A stretch of DNA of 64,000 bases from Pelagibacterium limicola (GTDB taxonomy: Bacteria > Pseudomonadota > Alphaproteobacteria > Rhizobiales > Devosiaceae): NCBI RefSeq assembly GCF_015694405.1, contig NZ_JADQDB010000001.1:310001-374000 (forward strand), read 5' to 3'. The stretch's first letter is position 1, and each line of letters begins with the position of its first letter. This document shows, in pieces, positions 8,997 through 17,207 of this stretch. A program made the position numbers and the translations under genes. The notes under the pieces are model-generated. The model made no database searches and had not been told where the DNA came from. It saw only the letters and a list, made by a program, of their open reading frames with translations.

Positions 8997-9798
8997 GGCG
9001 CCGGGTCTGCGCGTAAGCTAGAAGGCCGATGCCGGCGACGAGAATGGGCAGGGTCAGCACCATCCCCATGGTCAGCCAGCCAAAGGCGAGATAGCCGATA
9101 TGGGCATCGGGCAGCCGGAAGAACTCGACGAAAATCCGCGATAGCGCATAGCCGATCCCGAATATCCCCGCCGCGAAGCCGGGGCGGCGCAGCACGAGCT
9201 TGATATGCGTGAAATAGCGGATGACGAGAAACAGCACCACGCCCTCGAGCAGCCCCTCATAGAGCTGGCTCGGATGACGCGGCAGATCGCCCCCGCCAGG
9301 AAACACCACGCCCCACGGCATCGTCGTCACCGACCCGTAAAGCTCGGCATTGATGAAATTGGCGACCCGCCCGAGGAACAGCCCGAACGTCGCGCAGCAC
9401 GCCAGAAGGTCGAGCCCCGAAAGAATATTCGCTCCCTTGTGCCGGCAGTAGAGCGCCATCGCGACAATGAGCCCCAGGAACCCGCCATGAAAGCTCATCC
9501 CGCCATCCCACAGCGCTATGATCGCCGCTGGATTGGCGAGGAAGGCCAGCGGGTCGTAGAACAGCACATAACCCAGCCGCCCGCCCACGATGATCCCGAC
9601 CACGATCCAGAACGTGAAATCGAACAACTCCGAAGGGGTCATCGGCGGCGTATTATTGACCCAGAGCGATTTGCGCCTGAGGATGAGCATCCCATACCCG
9701 ACTCCCAGAAAGATACCGGCCAGATAGGCCAGCGCGTACCAGCGGATGACGATGGGGCCGATGGCAAAGGCGATTGGGTCGATTTCGGGAAAGGGCAA
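8989..9798 (-). CDS. lgt: Phosphatidylglycerol-prolipoprotein diacylglyceryl transferase
   Basis: Lgt moves a diacylglyceryl group from phosphatidylglycerol onto the lipobox cysteine of prolipoproteins, the first step of lipoprotein maturation in the inner membrane. The 269-residue multi-pass protein shows IRWYALAYLAG, GRLGYVLFYDP, GGMSFHGGFLG, the Lgt signature GRVANFINAELYG and HPSQLYE. The start is TTG at 9798; no in-frame ATG lies near the conserved N-terminus PFPEIDPIAF, so TTG is very likely the true start. It heads the lgt-midA-pgeF operon and is divergent from the ubiK-like gene at 9936. Confidence 0.95.
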   Translation of the reverse strand: MPFPEIDPIAFAIGPIVIRWYALAYLAGIFLGVGYGMLILRRKSLWVNNTPPMTPSELFDFTFWIVVGIIVGGRLGYVLFYDPLAFLANPAAIIALWDGGMSFHGGFLGLIVAMALYCRHKGANILSGLDLLACCATFGLFLGRVANFINAELYGSVTTMPWGVVFPGGGDLPRHPSQLYEGLLEGVVLFLVIRYFTHIKLVLRRPGFAAGIFGIGYALSRIFVEFFRLPDAHIGYLAFGWLTMGMVLTLPILVAGIGLLAYAQTRRHA

Positions 9799-9935
9799 GG
9801 CGAGCGCTCATCTTCCGGAGTGTTTCGAGGAAAAGCTGCGGGACCATGCCGCGCTCGCGGACTCTGGTCAAGCGGCACGGCACTCCCTAAATAGGAAGGC
9901 AAGGGCCATCCCGCCACGCAAAAGGATTTGAACCG

Positions 9936-10187
9936 ATGTCGCAGAGCAGCAGGATTTTCGACGATCTGGGCAAGCTGATAAACGATGCGGCCGCCGTCGC
10001 CGATGGCGTGCGCCGCGAAGCGGAGACCGCCGTCAAGGGCCAGATGGAGCGCGTCGTCAACGATCTCGACCTGGTCAAGCGCGAGGACTTCGACGCTTTG
10101 CGTGAACTTGTGCTGATCCAGGGCGAGGAAATCGAGGCCTTGCGCCGCGAACTCGACGCCTTCAAGCGCCGCAAGAAGACGAGCTAG
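9936..10187 (+). CDS. UbiK/BMFP accessory factor, small coiled-coil protein
   Basis: An 83-residue protein of the BMFP/YqiC family, named UbiK in E. coli, where it helps ubiquinone biosynthesis and fuses membranes in vitro. It has a short N-terminal helix (RIFDDLGKLINDAAAVADG) and a C-terminal coiled coil with the conserved KREDFDALRELV stretch, ending in a basic tail. Length and layout are typical. The ATG at 9936 has AAGGA about nine bases upstream. The phosphoesterase gene at 10195 starts 7 bases past its stop, so the two are probably co-transcribed. Confidence 0.88.
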   Translation: MSQSSRIFDDLGKLINDAAAVADGVRREAETAVKGQMERVVNDLDLVKREDFDALRELVLIQGEEIEALRRELDAFKRRKKTS

Positions 10188-10194
10188 CGGGCCC

Positions 10195-10923
10195 ATGCGC
10201 GTTGCGGTCATCTCCGATATCCACGGCAACGCGCTTGCCCTTGAGGCCGTGCTGACCGATATCCGTGCCAGCGGCGCCGATGCAATCCTCAACCTGGGCG
10301 ACCACTTTGCCGGACCGCTCGATCCGGGCGCGACGGCGGAGATTTTGGCCGGCGTCGACATGATAGCGATCCGCGGCAATACGGACCGGTATCTGGTTGA
10401 AACGCCCGACGATCTTCTCGAAGAAGACGAGGAGGCTGCGCGCGCCATGACACCGCAAACCCTCGACTGGCTACGCGCCCTCCCCGCCACGGCCACCTTC
10501 GAGGATCAGGTTTTCATGAGCCACGGCGCGCCGGCGTCGGACGAAATCTATTGGCTCGACCGACCGAAAGGGAATGTGTTCCGCACCTCGACCATCGAAG
10601 AAATAGAGACCGAACTGCCCGCCGGGAAATTCCCGCTTTACTGCTGCGGACATACCCACGTCGCCCGCGTCGTGACGCTCCCCGATGGCGCCATCGTCTT
10701 CAATCCCGGCAGCGTCGGACGACCATCCTTCAATATAAGCGAACCTGGCTCCGCGGCACGCGCCGGGCCCGAGGCAGCCTATGCGCTCCTGACCCTTGGC
10801 GGGAGCGGATGGAGCATCGACCTCCGTCAAATTCCCTACGATAACAAGGCCGCTGCCGCCCTGGCCCGCGCCAACGGCAACGCGGCATGGGAAGATGATC
10901 TCCTGTTCGGGCGCCGAAGATAA
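10195..10923 (+). CDS. Calcineurin-like metallophosphoesterase
   Basis: A 242-residue cytoplasmic phosphoesterase of the YfcE-like group. It shows DIHGN at residues 8-12, LGDHFAGPLDP, RGNTD in place of the usual GNHD, a histidine in MSHGAP and the C-terminal CGHTHV metal motif, then NPGSVGRP. Family members hydrolyse phosphodiesters or phosphomonoesters with two metal ions; the natural substrate cannot be told from sequence. It follows the ubiK-like gene by 7 bases. It is unrelated in length and composition to the large phosphoesterase-STAND gene at 2528. Confidence 0.85.
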   Translation: MRVAVISDIHGNALALEAVLTDIRASGADAILNLGDHFAGPLDPGATAEILAGVDMIAIRGNTDRYLVETPDDLLEEDEEAARAMTPQTLDWLRALPATATFEDQVFMSHGAPASDEIYWLDRPKGNVFRTSTIEEIETELPAGKFPLYCCGHTHVARVVTLPDGAIVFNPGSVGRPSFNISEPGSAARAGPEAAYALLTLGGSGWSIDLRQIPYDNKAAAALARANGNAAWEDDLLFGRRR

Positions 10924-11180
10924 ACTGCGGGAAAACCCGATCACGAATCGCATCCGTTAACACCCCGTTAACCATGCGAAACCGATCATCCACAGATAGA
11001 ATCTGTGTATTGGGCTTCGCGTACTTGGGCCCAGTTGGCCGGTGGCATGTAGATTTGTCGGCAAGCGACGATTCGTACATCAGGTGCCGGCCAGACCGGT
11101 TCGGTTGTGCTGCGTTGGACCTCCGGCATTCCGGCCGCAGGTTCTCACATTCGATCATGCTCAAGCGTGCGGAGCCAGCC

Positions 11181-11681
11181 ATGTCTCTCCTTGAACTGGA
11201 ACTGGATAGGAATATCCACCCCGTCGATATCATCGAGCATATTGCTGCGATCAACGACTGGACGTTCGAACGGCAGGATGCAGATGAGATTTCAATTTCG
11301 GTCAAAGGCGGCTGGAGCGACTATCACGTCTCGTTCAACTGGATGGAGGAGATGGAATCGCTCCATCTCGCCTGCGCATTCGACCTCAAGGTCCCCGAAG
11401 CCCGGCGCGCCGAGATCAAGCAATTGATCGCGCTCATCAACGAGCAGCTCTGGATCGGCCATTTCGACATCTGGAGCAAGGAAGGCGTCGTTCTGTTCCG
11501 CAATTCCCACCTGCTTTCCGGCGGGGCCGATGTTTCCCCCCAGCAATGCGAAGCCCTGCTCCGCTCAGCCACCGAAAGCTGCGACCTTTACTATCAGGCG
11601 TTCCAGTTCGTGGTCTGGGCCGGCAAGTCCGCCGCCGATGCGCTGGCCGAAGTGATGTTCGAAACGGTCGGTGAAGCATGA
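11181..11681 (+). CDS. YbjN domain-containing protein
   Basis: The 166-residue product matches the YbjN fold, a type III secretion chaperone-like domain of uncertain function found before proC in many Hyphomicrobiales. Family features include NPVDIIE-like HPVDIIEHIA, WTFERQDADEISISVKGGWSDY and FRNSHLLSGG. The ATG at 11181 has GGAG six bases upstream; an in-frame ATG at 11157 and more distant starts would add residues with no family match. The gene overlaps proC by 4 bases (ATGA), so translation is probably coupled. The 257 bases upstream (10924-11180) hold no gene that I can support. Confidence 0.88.
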   Translation: MSLLELELDRNIHPVDIIEHIAAINDWTFERQDADEISISVKGGWSDYHVSFNWMEEMESLHLACAFDLKVPEARRAEIKQLIALINEQLWIGHFDIWSKEGVVLFRNSHLLSGGADVSPQQCEALLRSATESCDLYYQAFQFVVWAGKSAADALAEVMFETVGEA

Positions 11682-12493
11682 ACCTTGAAAAAGCCGGCTC
11701 GATCCTGCTGGTCGGTGCCGGCAAGATGGGCACTGCAATGGCCGCCGGCTGGTTACGGGCAGGGCTGCCCGGATCCTCGCTCACCCTTGTCGATCCCAAC
11801 CCCCACGAATCTGTCGCCGATTTCGCAGCAGCCAGCGGCGCCACCTTGCGTCCCGATCTGCCCACGGCGCCGCCCCGCGTGATCGTTCTGGCCGTCAAGC
11901 CGCAGGTGATGGATGCCGTTCTCGCTACCGCGCGGCACCTCGCCGGGCCGGAAACGCTCGTCCTTTCCATTGCCGCCGGCATTTCGATTGCGCGTTTCCA
12001 GCTTGGACTGGGCACAGACCGGATCGTGCGCACCATGCCCAATACCCCCGCCCAGCTCGGCAAGGGCATAACCGGCGCGGTCGCTGCCGATGCGGTGACC
12101 GGTGAGGACCGCGCGCTTGCCGAGGCCCTGCTCTCGGCGGCCGGCGATGTGGTCTGGCTCGACGATGAATCGCAGATCGACGCGCTGACGGCGGTCTCGG
12201 GCTCGGGGCCGGCCTATGTGTTTCATCTCGTCGAGGCACTGGCCGGTGCCGGGGAAAAACAGGGGCTCGATGCCGGGCAGGCCATGCGACTGGCCCGGCA
12301 AACGATAATCGGCGCCGCAGCCTTGCTCGAGGCCGACCCGGCATCTGCCGAACAATTGCGCAAGAACGTCACCTCCCCCGGCGGCACCACCCAGGCCGCG
12401 CTCGACGTGCTGATGGGAGAAGAAGGGCTTGGCGCTCTCATGGACCGTGCGGTAGACGCTGCCCGCAAGCGCAGCGAAGAACTGGGACAATGA
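11678..12493 (+). CDS. proC: Pyrroline-5-carboxylate reductase
   Basis: ProC reduces pyrroline-5-carboxylate to proline with NAD(P)H, the last step of proline synthesis. The N-terminal Rossmann motif VGAGKMGTAM is clear, and the C-terminal signature block SGSGPAYVFHLVEAL plus TSPGGTTQAALDVL are diagnostic. The 271-residue length is normal. The start codon overlaps the YbjN gene by 4 bases and the stop overlaps the csaA-like gene by 4 bases, giving a tightly coupled three-gene unit. Confidence 0.95.
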   Translation: MNLEKAGSILLVGAGKMGTAMAAGWLRAGLPGSSLTLVDPNPHESVADFAAASGATLRPDLPTAPPRVIVLAVKPQVMDAVLATARHLAGPETLVLSIAAGISIARFQLGLGTDRIVRTMPNTPAQLGKGITGAVAADAVTGEDRALAEALLSAAGDVVWLDDESQIDALTAVSGSGPAYVFHLVEALAGAGEKQGLDAGQAMRLARQTIIGAAALLEADPASAEQLRKNVTSPGGTTQAALDVLMGEEGLGALMDRAVDAARKRSEELGQ

Positions 12494-12828
12494 GTACCAT
12501 CACCTTCGAGGACTTCCTCAAAGTCGACATCCGCACCGGCACCATCGTCGAGGCGAAAGATTTCCCAGAGGCTCGCAAGCCCGCGATCATCCTTCTGATC
12601 GATTTCGGTCCCGAAATCGGCATCAAAAAGTCGTCTGCGCAGATTACGGTCCACTACACGCCAGAGGACCTCGTTGGCCGTCAGGTGATGGCGGTGGTCA
12701 ATTTCCCGCCGCGCCAGATCGGCCCCGTCCGGTCGGAGGTGCTGACGCTGGGTTTTGAAGATGGCAATGGCGCAATCGTGTTGGCTGCGACCGATAAACA
12801 AGTGCCCAATGGCCGCAAACTGATGTAG
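12490..12828 (+). CDS. csaA: tRNA-binding protein, CsaA-like
   Basis: A 112-residue single-domain tRNA-binding OB-fold protein, related to the domain at the C-terminus of methionyl-tRNA synthetase. CsaA has been described as a secretion-related chaperone in Bacillus. Conserved blocks are FLKVDIRTGTIVEAKDFPEARKPA, SSAQIT, GRQVMAVVNFPPRQIG and the C-terminal region with VLGF-like VLTLGFED and LAATDKQVPNG. It overlaps proC by 4 bases. Length matches the family. Its role here, chaperone or tRNA binding, is not settled by sequence. Confidence 0.9.
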   Translation: MSTITFEDFLKVDIRTGTIVEAKDFPEARKPAIILLIDFGPEIGIKKSSAQITVHYTPEDLVGRQVMAVVNFPPRQIGPVRSEVLTLGFEDGNGAIVLAATDKQVPNGRKLM

Positions 12829-12873
12829 ATTGATCGATACCATTGTTCCAGGCCAGTTGAGCTTTAGACACCG

Positions 12874-14109
12874 TTGACCGAACTCGGACAAATCCCCCCA
12901 CCCCGCGAGCCACGCCTTCTGGGCCTCCCCAATTCCTCACGCGGCGCACTCATGCCGCCGATTTTTGCGGCGCGCGGACTGATCATCCTGATCCTGCTCG
13001 CCAGCGTCTATTTCTTCCATAGCTTCCTCGTGCCGGTGCTCGCCGCGCTGATCATCGGCTTTGCCAGCTGGCCGGTCTTTCGCCGCGTCCTCTCCTTGTG
13101 CGGCGGCAACCGCACGCTCGCGGCCAGCCTGATGATCGTCGTCATCGTCTTGTTCATCCTCGTCCCGATCTTCTGGGCGCTCAGCTATGCCCTAGGCGAG
13201 GCGCGCCAGTTGATCGCCTGGGGCGTTGCGACCAATACCTTCGGCGCCCCCGCGCCGGCCTGGTTCGCGACCCTGCCGCTTGTCGGCGAGTGGGCTATCG
13301 AGCAATGGGACATCTATATCGGGCGCCCCGGCGCGCTTGCCCAGTACGTGGCCGTCTTCGGCGGCGCCAATGTGGTCAATATCTACCAGACCGTTCTCGC
13401 CGCCAGCGGCAACGTGCTCAATCTCGCGCTGAACCTTCTGTTCATGATCATCGCGCTGCTGTTTGTCTATCGCGATGGCGCGGGGTTTGCCGCGCAGCTC
13501 GACAAGTTCGGCGAGCGCATTCTGCCCGTGCGCTGGAACCGGCTTTCGCGCGTCGTGCCGGCAACGATCAGTTCCACCGTCACGGGGATGACCATCATCG
13601 CCATCGGTGAAGGCATTGTGCTTGGCGTCGCCTACTGGCTTGCCGGCGCACCATCGCCGGTCCTGCTCGGCGTCATCACCGGCGTTGCCGCCATGATCCC
13701 GGGCGGCGCGCCGCTTTCGTTCACGCTGGTCTCGATCTACCTTATCGCGTCCGGCTCGGTGATCGAGGGTATCGCGCTGTTCACCTGGGGTTCGGTAGAA
13801 CTCTTCATCGTGGACAAGACGCTACGGCCCAAGCTTGTCGGCGGACCGATCAAGCTGCCCTTTATGCCCACCTTTTTCGGTCTCGTGGGCGGGGTGAAGA
13901 CAATGGGCATGGTTGGCCTGTTCATCGGGCCGGTCCTGATGGCCCTTCTCGTCTCGCTCTGGCGCGAATGGGTTCGCGACCTCGATGTGCCCGAGCCTGA
14001 AAAGGGCGGCGCCGGCGTTGCGACACCGCCCATCCCGCCTCCGGTCGAGGCTTCGCGAACGCGGTTAAAGGAAGCCGCTATAGACGAGGCCGAGAAGCAG
14101 GACGCCTAG
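12874..14109 (+). CDS. AI-2E family transporter (PerM/YdiK-like membrane protein)
   Basis: A 411-residue inner-membrane protein with about eight hydrophobic segments and the pairs of helices typical of the AI-2E/PerM exporter family. Family stretches include VLAALIIGFASWPVFRR, LNLLFMIIALLFVYRDG, GVITGVAAMIPGGAPLSF and the C-terminal MFIGPVLMALL-like GLFIGPVLMALLVSLW. Substrates of the family vary and are mostly unknown, so an autoinducer-2 role should not be assumed. The start at 12874 is TTG without a good ribosome site; ATG at 12952 is an alternative that would remove a short N-terminal tail. The C-terminal 45 bases overlap uppP tail to tail. Confidence 0.88.
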   Translation: MTELGQIPPPREPRLLGLPNSSRGALMPPIFAARGLIILILLASVYFFHSFLVPVLAALIIGFASWPVFRRVLSLCGGNRTLAASLMIVVIVLFILVPIFWALSYALGEARQLIAWGVATNTFGAPAPAWFATLPLVGEWAIEQWDIYIGRPGALAQYVAVFGGANVVNIYQTVLAASGNVLNLALNLLFMIIALLFVYRDGAGFAAQLDKFGERILPVRWNRLSRVVPATISSTVTGMTIIAIGEGIVLGVAYWLAGAPSPVLLGVITGVAAMIPGGAPLSFTLVSIYLIASGSVIEGIALFTWGSVELFIVDKTLRPKLVGGPIKLPFMPTFFGLVGGVKTMGMVGLFIGPVLMALLVSLWREWVRDLDVPEPEKGGAGVATPPIPPPVEASRTRLKEAAIDEAEKQDA

Positions 14110-14898
14110 AACGACGCGGTAGACGACGAACGGCGTATAGGTCTGGCGCTTGAGCCAGCCCATCAAGAGCGCAATGGTTGCCCAGGCAGTGAAAAACGCA
14201 AGCACGCCCCCGAACACCGCCGTGCCCGTCAGCTCCGCATTGCCGCCTTTGTAAAGATCGTACCCGGCGAGGAGACCGGCTCCTAGGATCGTCGGGATCG
14301 AAAGCAGCATTGCGAGCCGCGCCGAGAGCGGCCGGTCGAGCCCCACGAAGCGCCCCGCTGTCATGCATATTCCCGAGCGCGAAACGCCCGGTATGATGGC
14401 AAGGCACTGGGCAAACCCCACGATCAGGGCATCGCGGAACGAAAGTGCTTCGATATCACCTTTTATCTGCTCGCGGCGGTCGGCGAACCAGAGCAGGATG
14501 CCGAAGAGAAGCGTGGTCCAGGCGATGATCGTCACCGACCGGCCGCTCTCGGTGACAAGGTCCTTGGCCAGAACGGCGATCACGACGATGGGCAGCGACG
14601 CGACGATAAGGACGAGCAAGAGCCGGAACCGCGTGCCGCCTTTGCCCGTCACCCCATCGACGAGACCTTGAAGCAACAGGACGATATCGTGCCGGAAATA
14701 GATGAACACCGCGCCGAGCGAACCCACATGCAGCGCGATATCGAGCGCAAGTTCTTCGGCGGCGCTCATGCCGGCAACCGCCAGCCCCATCGCCGAGAGC
14801 ACGGCCCGTCCGAGGATGAGGTGCGCCGAGGAACTGATCGGCAAAAATTCGGTGATGCCTTGCACGAGGGCAAGGAAAACAGTTTCGATGAGATCCAT
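14065..14898 (-). CDS. uppP: Undecaprenyl-diphosphate phosphatase
   Basis: UppP (BacA) dephosphorylates undecaprenyl diphosphate so the lipid carrier can be reused for peptidoglycan and other envelope polymers; its loss usually gives bacitracin sensitivity. The 277-residue multi-pass protein has the catalytic stretch GITEFLPISSSAHLIL near the N-terminus and the second motif PGVSRSG in the middle. The start ATG is at 14898. The final 45 bases overlap the end of the convergent AI-2E transporter gene, an unusually long tail-to-tail overlap with no room for an intergenic terminator. Confidence 0.95.
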   Translation of the reverse strand: MDLIETVFLALVQGITEFLPISSSAHLILGRAVLSAMGLAVAGMSAAEELALDIALHVGSLGAVFIYFRHDIVLLLQGLVDGVTGKGGTRFRLLLVLIVASLPIVVIAVLAKDLVTESGRSVTIIAWTTLLFGILLWFADRREQIKGDIEALSFRDALIVGFAQCLAIIPGVSRSGICMTAGRFVGLDRPLSARLAMLLSIPTILGAGLLAGYDLYKGGNAELTGTAVFGGVLAFFTAWATIALLMGWLKRQTYTPFVVYRVVLGVLLLGLVYSGFL

Positions 14899-14911
14899 TA
14901 TGAGAAATCCG

Positions 14912-15436
14912 TTACGAAGAAAGGTGGTCGTCGAGCCTGAGCGTCTTGAGCAGATGCCTGTCGCTGGGCTCTGTCATTTCGATGAAAAAGGTCTTTACCG
15001 CTTCGCGTACCTCTTCGGGCAGGGCGGAGAACGCAGCCTCGATGCGCCGGGCCTGGGTGGCGCTCAACACCTCGAAGAAATCGCGGCCTTTTTCCGTCGG
15101 GAATAGCAGCCGCTGGCGCCGGTCGGTGTCGCCATGCTTCTGGGCGACATAGCCATTGTCGATCAATTGCCGCAGCACGCGCGCAAGGCTCTGCTTGGTA
15201 ATGCGCAGGATGTCGAGCAGGTCGGCAACCGTCATACCTGGCCTGAGATTGACGAAATAGATCACCCTGTGGTGGGCACGTCCGAACCCCTGCGTTTCCA
15301 GCAGCGCATCGGCATCGCGCACAAAATCGCGATAGGCAAAGAAGAACAGCCCCATCACGTCGATCGGCATTTCGGGGAAATCGTAAATTGCCGAATTTAC
15401 GTCAGCCATGTTGACATTTATTGATTGTGCTGGCAT
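14912..15436 (-). CDS. MarR-family transcriptional regulator
   Basis: A 174-residue winged-helix regulator. The core has GRAHHRVIYFVNLRPGMTVADLLDIL, the recognition helix region ITKQSLARVLRQLIDNGYV and the wing DRRQRLLFPTEKGRDF, which is the classical MarR pattern. Such proteins are dimeric repressors that respond to small ligands or oxidation. The ATG at 15436 has a GGATGGA-type site; ATG at 15409 is a later alternative. It is divergent from ilvE, and the shared upstream region contains TTGACATTTATTGATTG, which could include its operator or promoter. The regulated gene is not shown; ilvE is the closest candidate. Confidence 0.9.
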   Translation of the reverse strand: MPAQSINVNMADVNSAIYDFPEMPIDVMGLFFFAYRDFVRDADALLETQGFGRAHHRVIYFVNLRPGMTVADLLDILRITKQSLARVLRQLIDNGYVAQKHGDTDRRQRLLFPTEKGRDFFEVLSATQARRIEAAFSALPEEVREAVKTFFIEMTEPSDRHLLKTLRLDDHLSS

Positions 15437-15578
15437 CGTCCATCCACACGCATTGCCGTTCCGAGACTTATTCCAGAGGCGCTTTAGTTTGCCAAGTGGT
15501 GCGAGAGTGCGGCATTATCGGTAACAAGTGCACCGTCGCAGTGCATCTTTTACACAATTGAATGAGTGGGAGAAAAAA

Positions 15579-16469
15579 ATGGCCACCGTGCCAATGGATC
15601 AGCGAGAAGGTTGGATCTGGTACAACGGGAAAATGGTTCCTTGGCAAGACGCCAAGATCCATGTCCTCACCCACGGCCTCCACTATGGAAGCAGCGTTTT
15701 CGAGGGCCAGCGCGCTTATGGAGGACAGGTCTACAAGCTGCGCGAGCACACCGACCGACTGATCGCCTCGGGCCGTACGCTGGACTTCGAAATACCCTTC
15801 AGCGCCGACGAGATCGATGAGGCCTGCCGCCAGGTGCTCGAGAAGAACAATCTTGTGGATGCCTATATGCGCCCGGTCGCCTGGCGCGGCTCCGAGACCA
15901 TCTCGGTGCCGGCGCGCGACAACAAGGTCCACCTCGCCATCGCCGCCTGGGTCTGGCCGAGCTACTTCACCACCGAAGATCGCCTCAAGGGCATCCGCCT
16001 CAACTGGGCGCCCTGGAAGCGCCCTTCGCCCGAGACCATTCCCTGCAAGGCCAAGGCTGCCGGTCTCTACATGATCTGCACGCTCTCAAAGCACGCCGCC
16101 ATGGACGCAGGCTATGCCGACGCGCTGATGCTCGACTATCGCGGCTATGTCGCTGAAGCCACCGGGGCCAACGTCTTCTTCGTCAAGGGCAAGGAAATCA
16201 CCACCCCCACGCCTGACTGCTTCCTCGACGGCATAACCCGCCGCACCGTGATCGCGCTGGCCAAGGCCAACGGCTATACGGTCACCGAGCGGCACATCAA
16301 GCCCGAGGAACTCTCAGGGTTCGACGAATGCTTCCTGACCGGCACGGCCGCGGAAGTGACCCCGGTTTCCGAAGTGGGTGAATACCGCTTCACCCCGGCC
16401 GAAGCCTGCCGCACGCTGGTCGAAGCCTATATGGCCGAAGTCCAGCCCAAACGGGCGGCAGCCGAGTAA
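15579..16469 (+). CDS. ilvE: Branched-chain amino acid aminotransferase
   Basis: A PLP-dependent class IV aminotransferase that makes valine, leucine and isoleucine from their keto acids and glutamate. The 296-residue protein shows WYNGKMVPWQDAKIHVLTHGLHYGSSVFEGQRAY, the lysine-containing block CKAKAAGLYMICTLSK, EATGANVFFV and the C-terminal FLTGTAAEVTPV. The ATG at 15579 has GGGAG at 15568-15572, six bases upstream, so longer in-frame starts are rejected. A strong terminator follows at 16478. D-amino acid aminotransferases share the fold, but the FEGQRAY and GTAAEVTPV blocks fit IlvE. Confidence 0.95.
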   Translation: MATVPMDQREGWIWYNGKMVPWQDAKIHVLTHGLHYGSSVFEGQRAYGGQVYKLREHTDRLIASGRTLDFEIPFSADEIDEACRQVLEKNNLVDAYMRPVAWRGSETISVPARDNKVHLAIAAWVWPSYFTTEDRLKGIRLNWAPWKRPSPETIPCKAKAAGLYMICTLSKHAAMDAGYADALMLDYRGYVAEATGANVFFVKGKEITTPTPDCFLDGITRRTVIALAKANGYTVTERHIKPEELSGFDECFLTGTAAEVTPVSEVGEYRFTPAEACRTLVEAYMAEVQPKRAAAE

Positions 16470-16477
16470 GGTTCAGG

Positions 16478-16507
16478 AAAGGCCGGGCAAGTTCCCGGCC
16501 TTTTCAT
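16478..16507 (+). terminator. Rho-independent terminator of ilvE
   Basis: A 10-bp stem AAAGGCCGGG/CCCGGCCTTT with a 6-base loop CAAGTT is followed by T-rich DNA. It begins 8 bases past the ilvE stop and its T-tract overlaps the stop codon of moaE on the other strand (16504-16506), so the same DNA serves both genes. Confidence 0.9.
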
Positions 16508-16950
16508 TTCCACCGCGCAGCCGCCGCATCGTCTCCGGACTTTGCTTCAACCCAGACCTCTCCTTGCGCGCGCTTTTCCTTCTTCCAGAACGGCGCGTCG
16601 GTCTTGAGGGTGTCCATGATGAAATTGGCCCCGTCGAATGCCGCCTGCCGGTGCGGTGCCAATGTCATGACCTGCACGATCGGTTCATTGGGATAGAGCG
16701 TGCCGAAGCGGTGGATAACATCGGCATCGATCAGGCTGAACCGCGTTATCGCTTCGCCGGCCAGCGTTTCGAGCTGGCGCTGCGCAAGGGCGGGGTAATG
16801 CTCAAGCGTCATCGACTCGATCGGATCGCCGGCCAACGAGCGGACGAGACCGGTGAACGTAACAGACGCGCCTGCACCCCTGGCCCGCGCCAAAAAGGCG
16901 TTGCTTTCCGCGCCGGGATCGAAGGGCTCAGCCTGCAGGCGGACACGCAT
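16504..16950 (-). CDS. moaE: Molybdopterin synthase catalytic subunit
   Basis: MoaE with thiocarboxylated MoaD converts cyclic pyranopterin monophosphate into molybdopterin. The 148-residue protein has VTFTGLVRS, the MTLEHYP block, IHRFGTLYPNEPIVQVMTLAPHRQAAFDGANFIMDTLKTDAPFWKKE, which contains the conserved His-Arg and lysine residues of the active site. It lies 5 bases after moaD in the SDR-uvrC-pgsA-moaD-moaE run. Its presence implies use of molybdoenzymes, none of which is in this window. Confidence 0.95.
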   Translation of the reverse strand: MRVRLQAEPFDPGAESNAFLARARGAGASVTFTGLVRSLAGDPIESMTLEHYPALAQRQLETLAGEAITRFSLIDADVIHRFGTLYPNEPIVQVMTLAPHRQAAFDGANFIMDTLKTDAPFWKKEKRAQGEVWVEAKSGDDAAAARWK

Positions 16951-16955
16951 GGCGC

Positions 16956-17207
16956 TCAGCCGCCGGTCATCGGTGGAAACAACGCCACTGTCCGCGCGCC
17001 CCTGACCGAAGCATCGTGGTCGACCAGTTCTTCATCGACCGCGGCGCGAATAAGGGCGCGGTTTTCAGCAGCTAGCGCAAAGCCCTCATCCCTTGCGGCG
17101 AGAAAATCCATCAGATCGGCAACGGTCTCGACGGAGGCCGGAATGTCGATCTCGTCGCTATCGCGGTCGAGACGTTCGCGGAGCCAGGCAAAATAGAGAA
17201 CCTTCAT
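16956..17207 (-). CDS. moaD: Molybdopterin synthase sulfur carrier subunit
   Basis: An 83-residue ubiquitin-fold protein ending in the essential Gly-Gly (PPMTGG), which is adenylated and thiocarboxylated to carry sulfur for molybdopterin synthesis. The start MKVLYFAWLRERL fits the family; this ATG overlaps the pgsA stop by 4 bases (17204-17207), which decides the start against a longer frame beginning at 17252. ATVALFPPMTGG-type ending (RTVALFPPMTGG) is diagnostic. It is directly followed by moaE. Confidence 0.94.
   Translation of the reverse strand: MKVLYFAWLRERLDRDSDEIDIPASVETVADLMDFLAARDEGFALAAENRALIRAAVDEELVDHDASVRGARTVALFPPMTGG

Noticed and set aside
9915-9936. tRNA-like TpsiC sequence (reverse complement GGTTCAAATCC)
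   Set aside because: No matching acceptor, D or anticodon arms nearby; the bases form the ribosome-site region of the UbiK-like gene.
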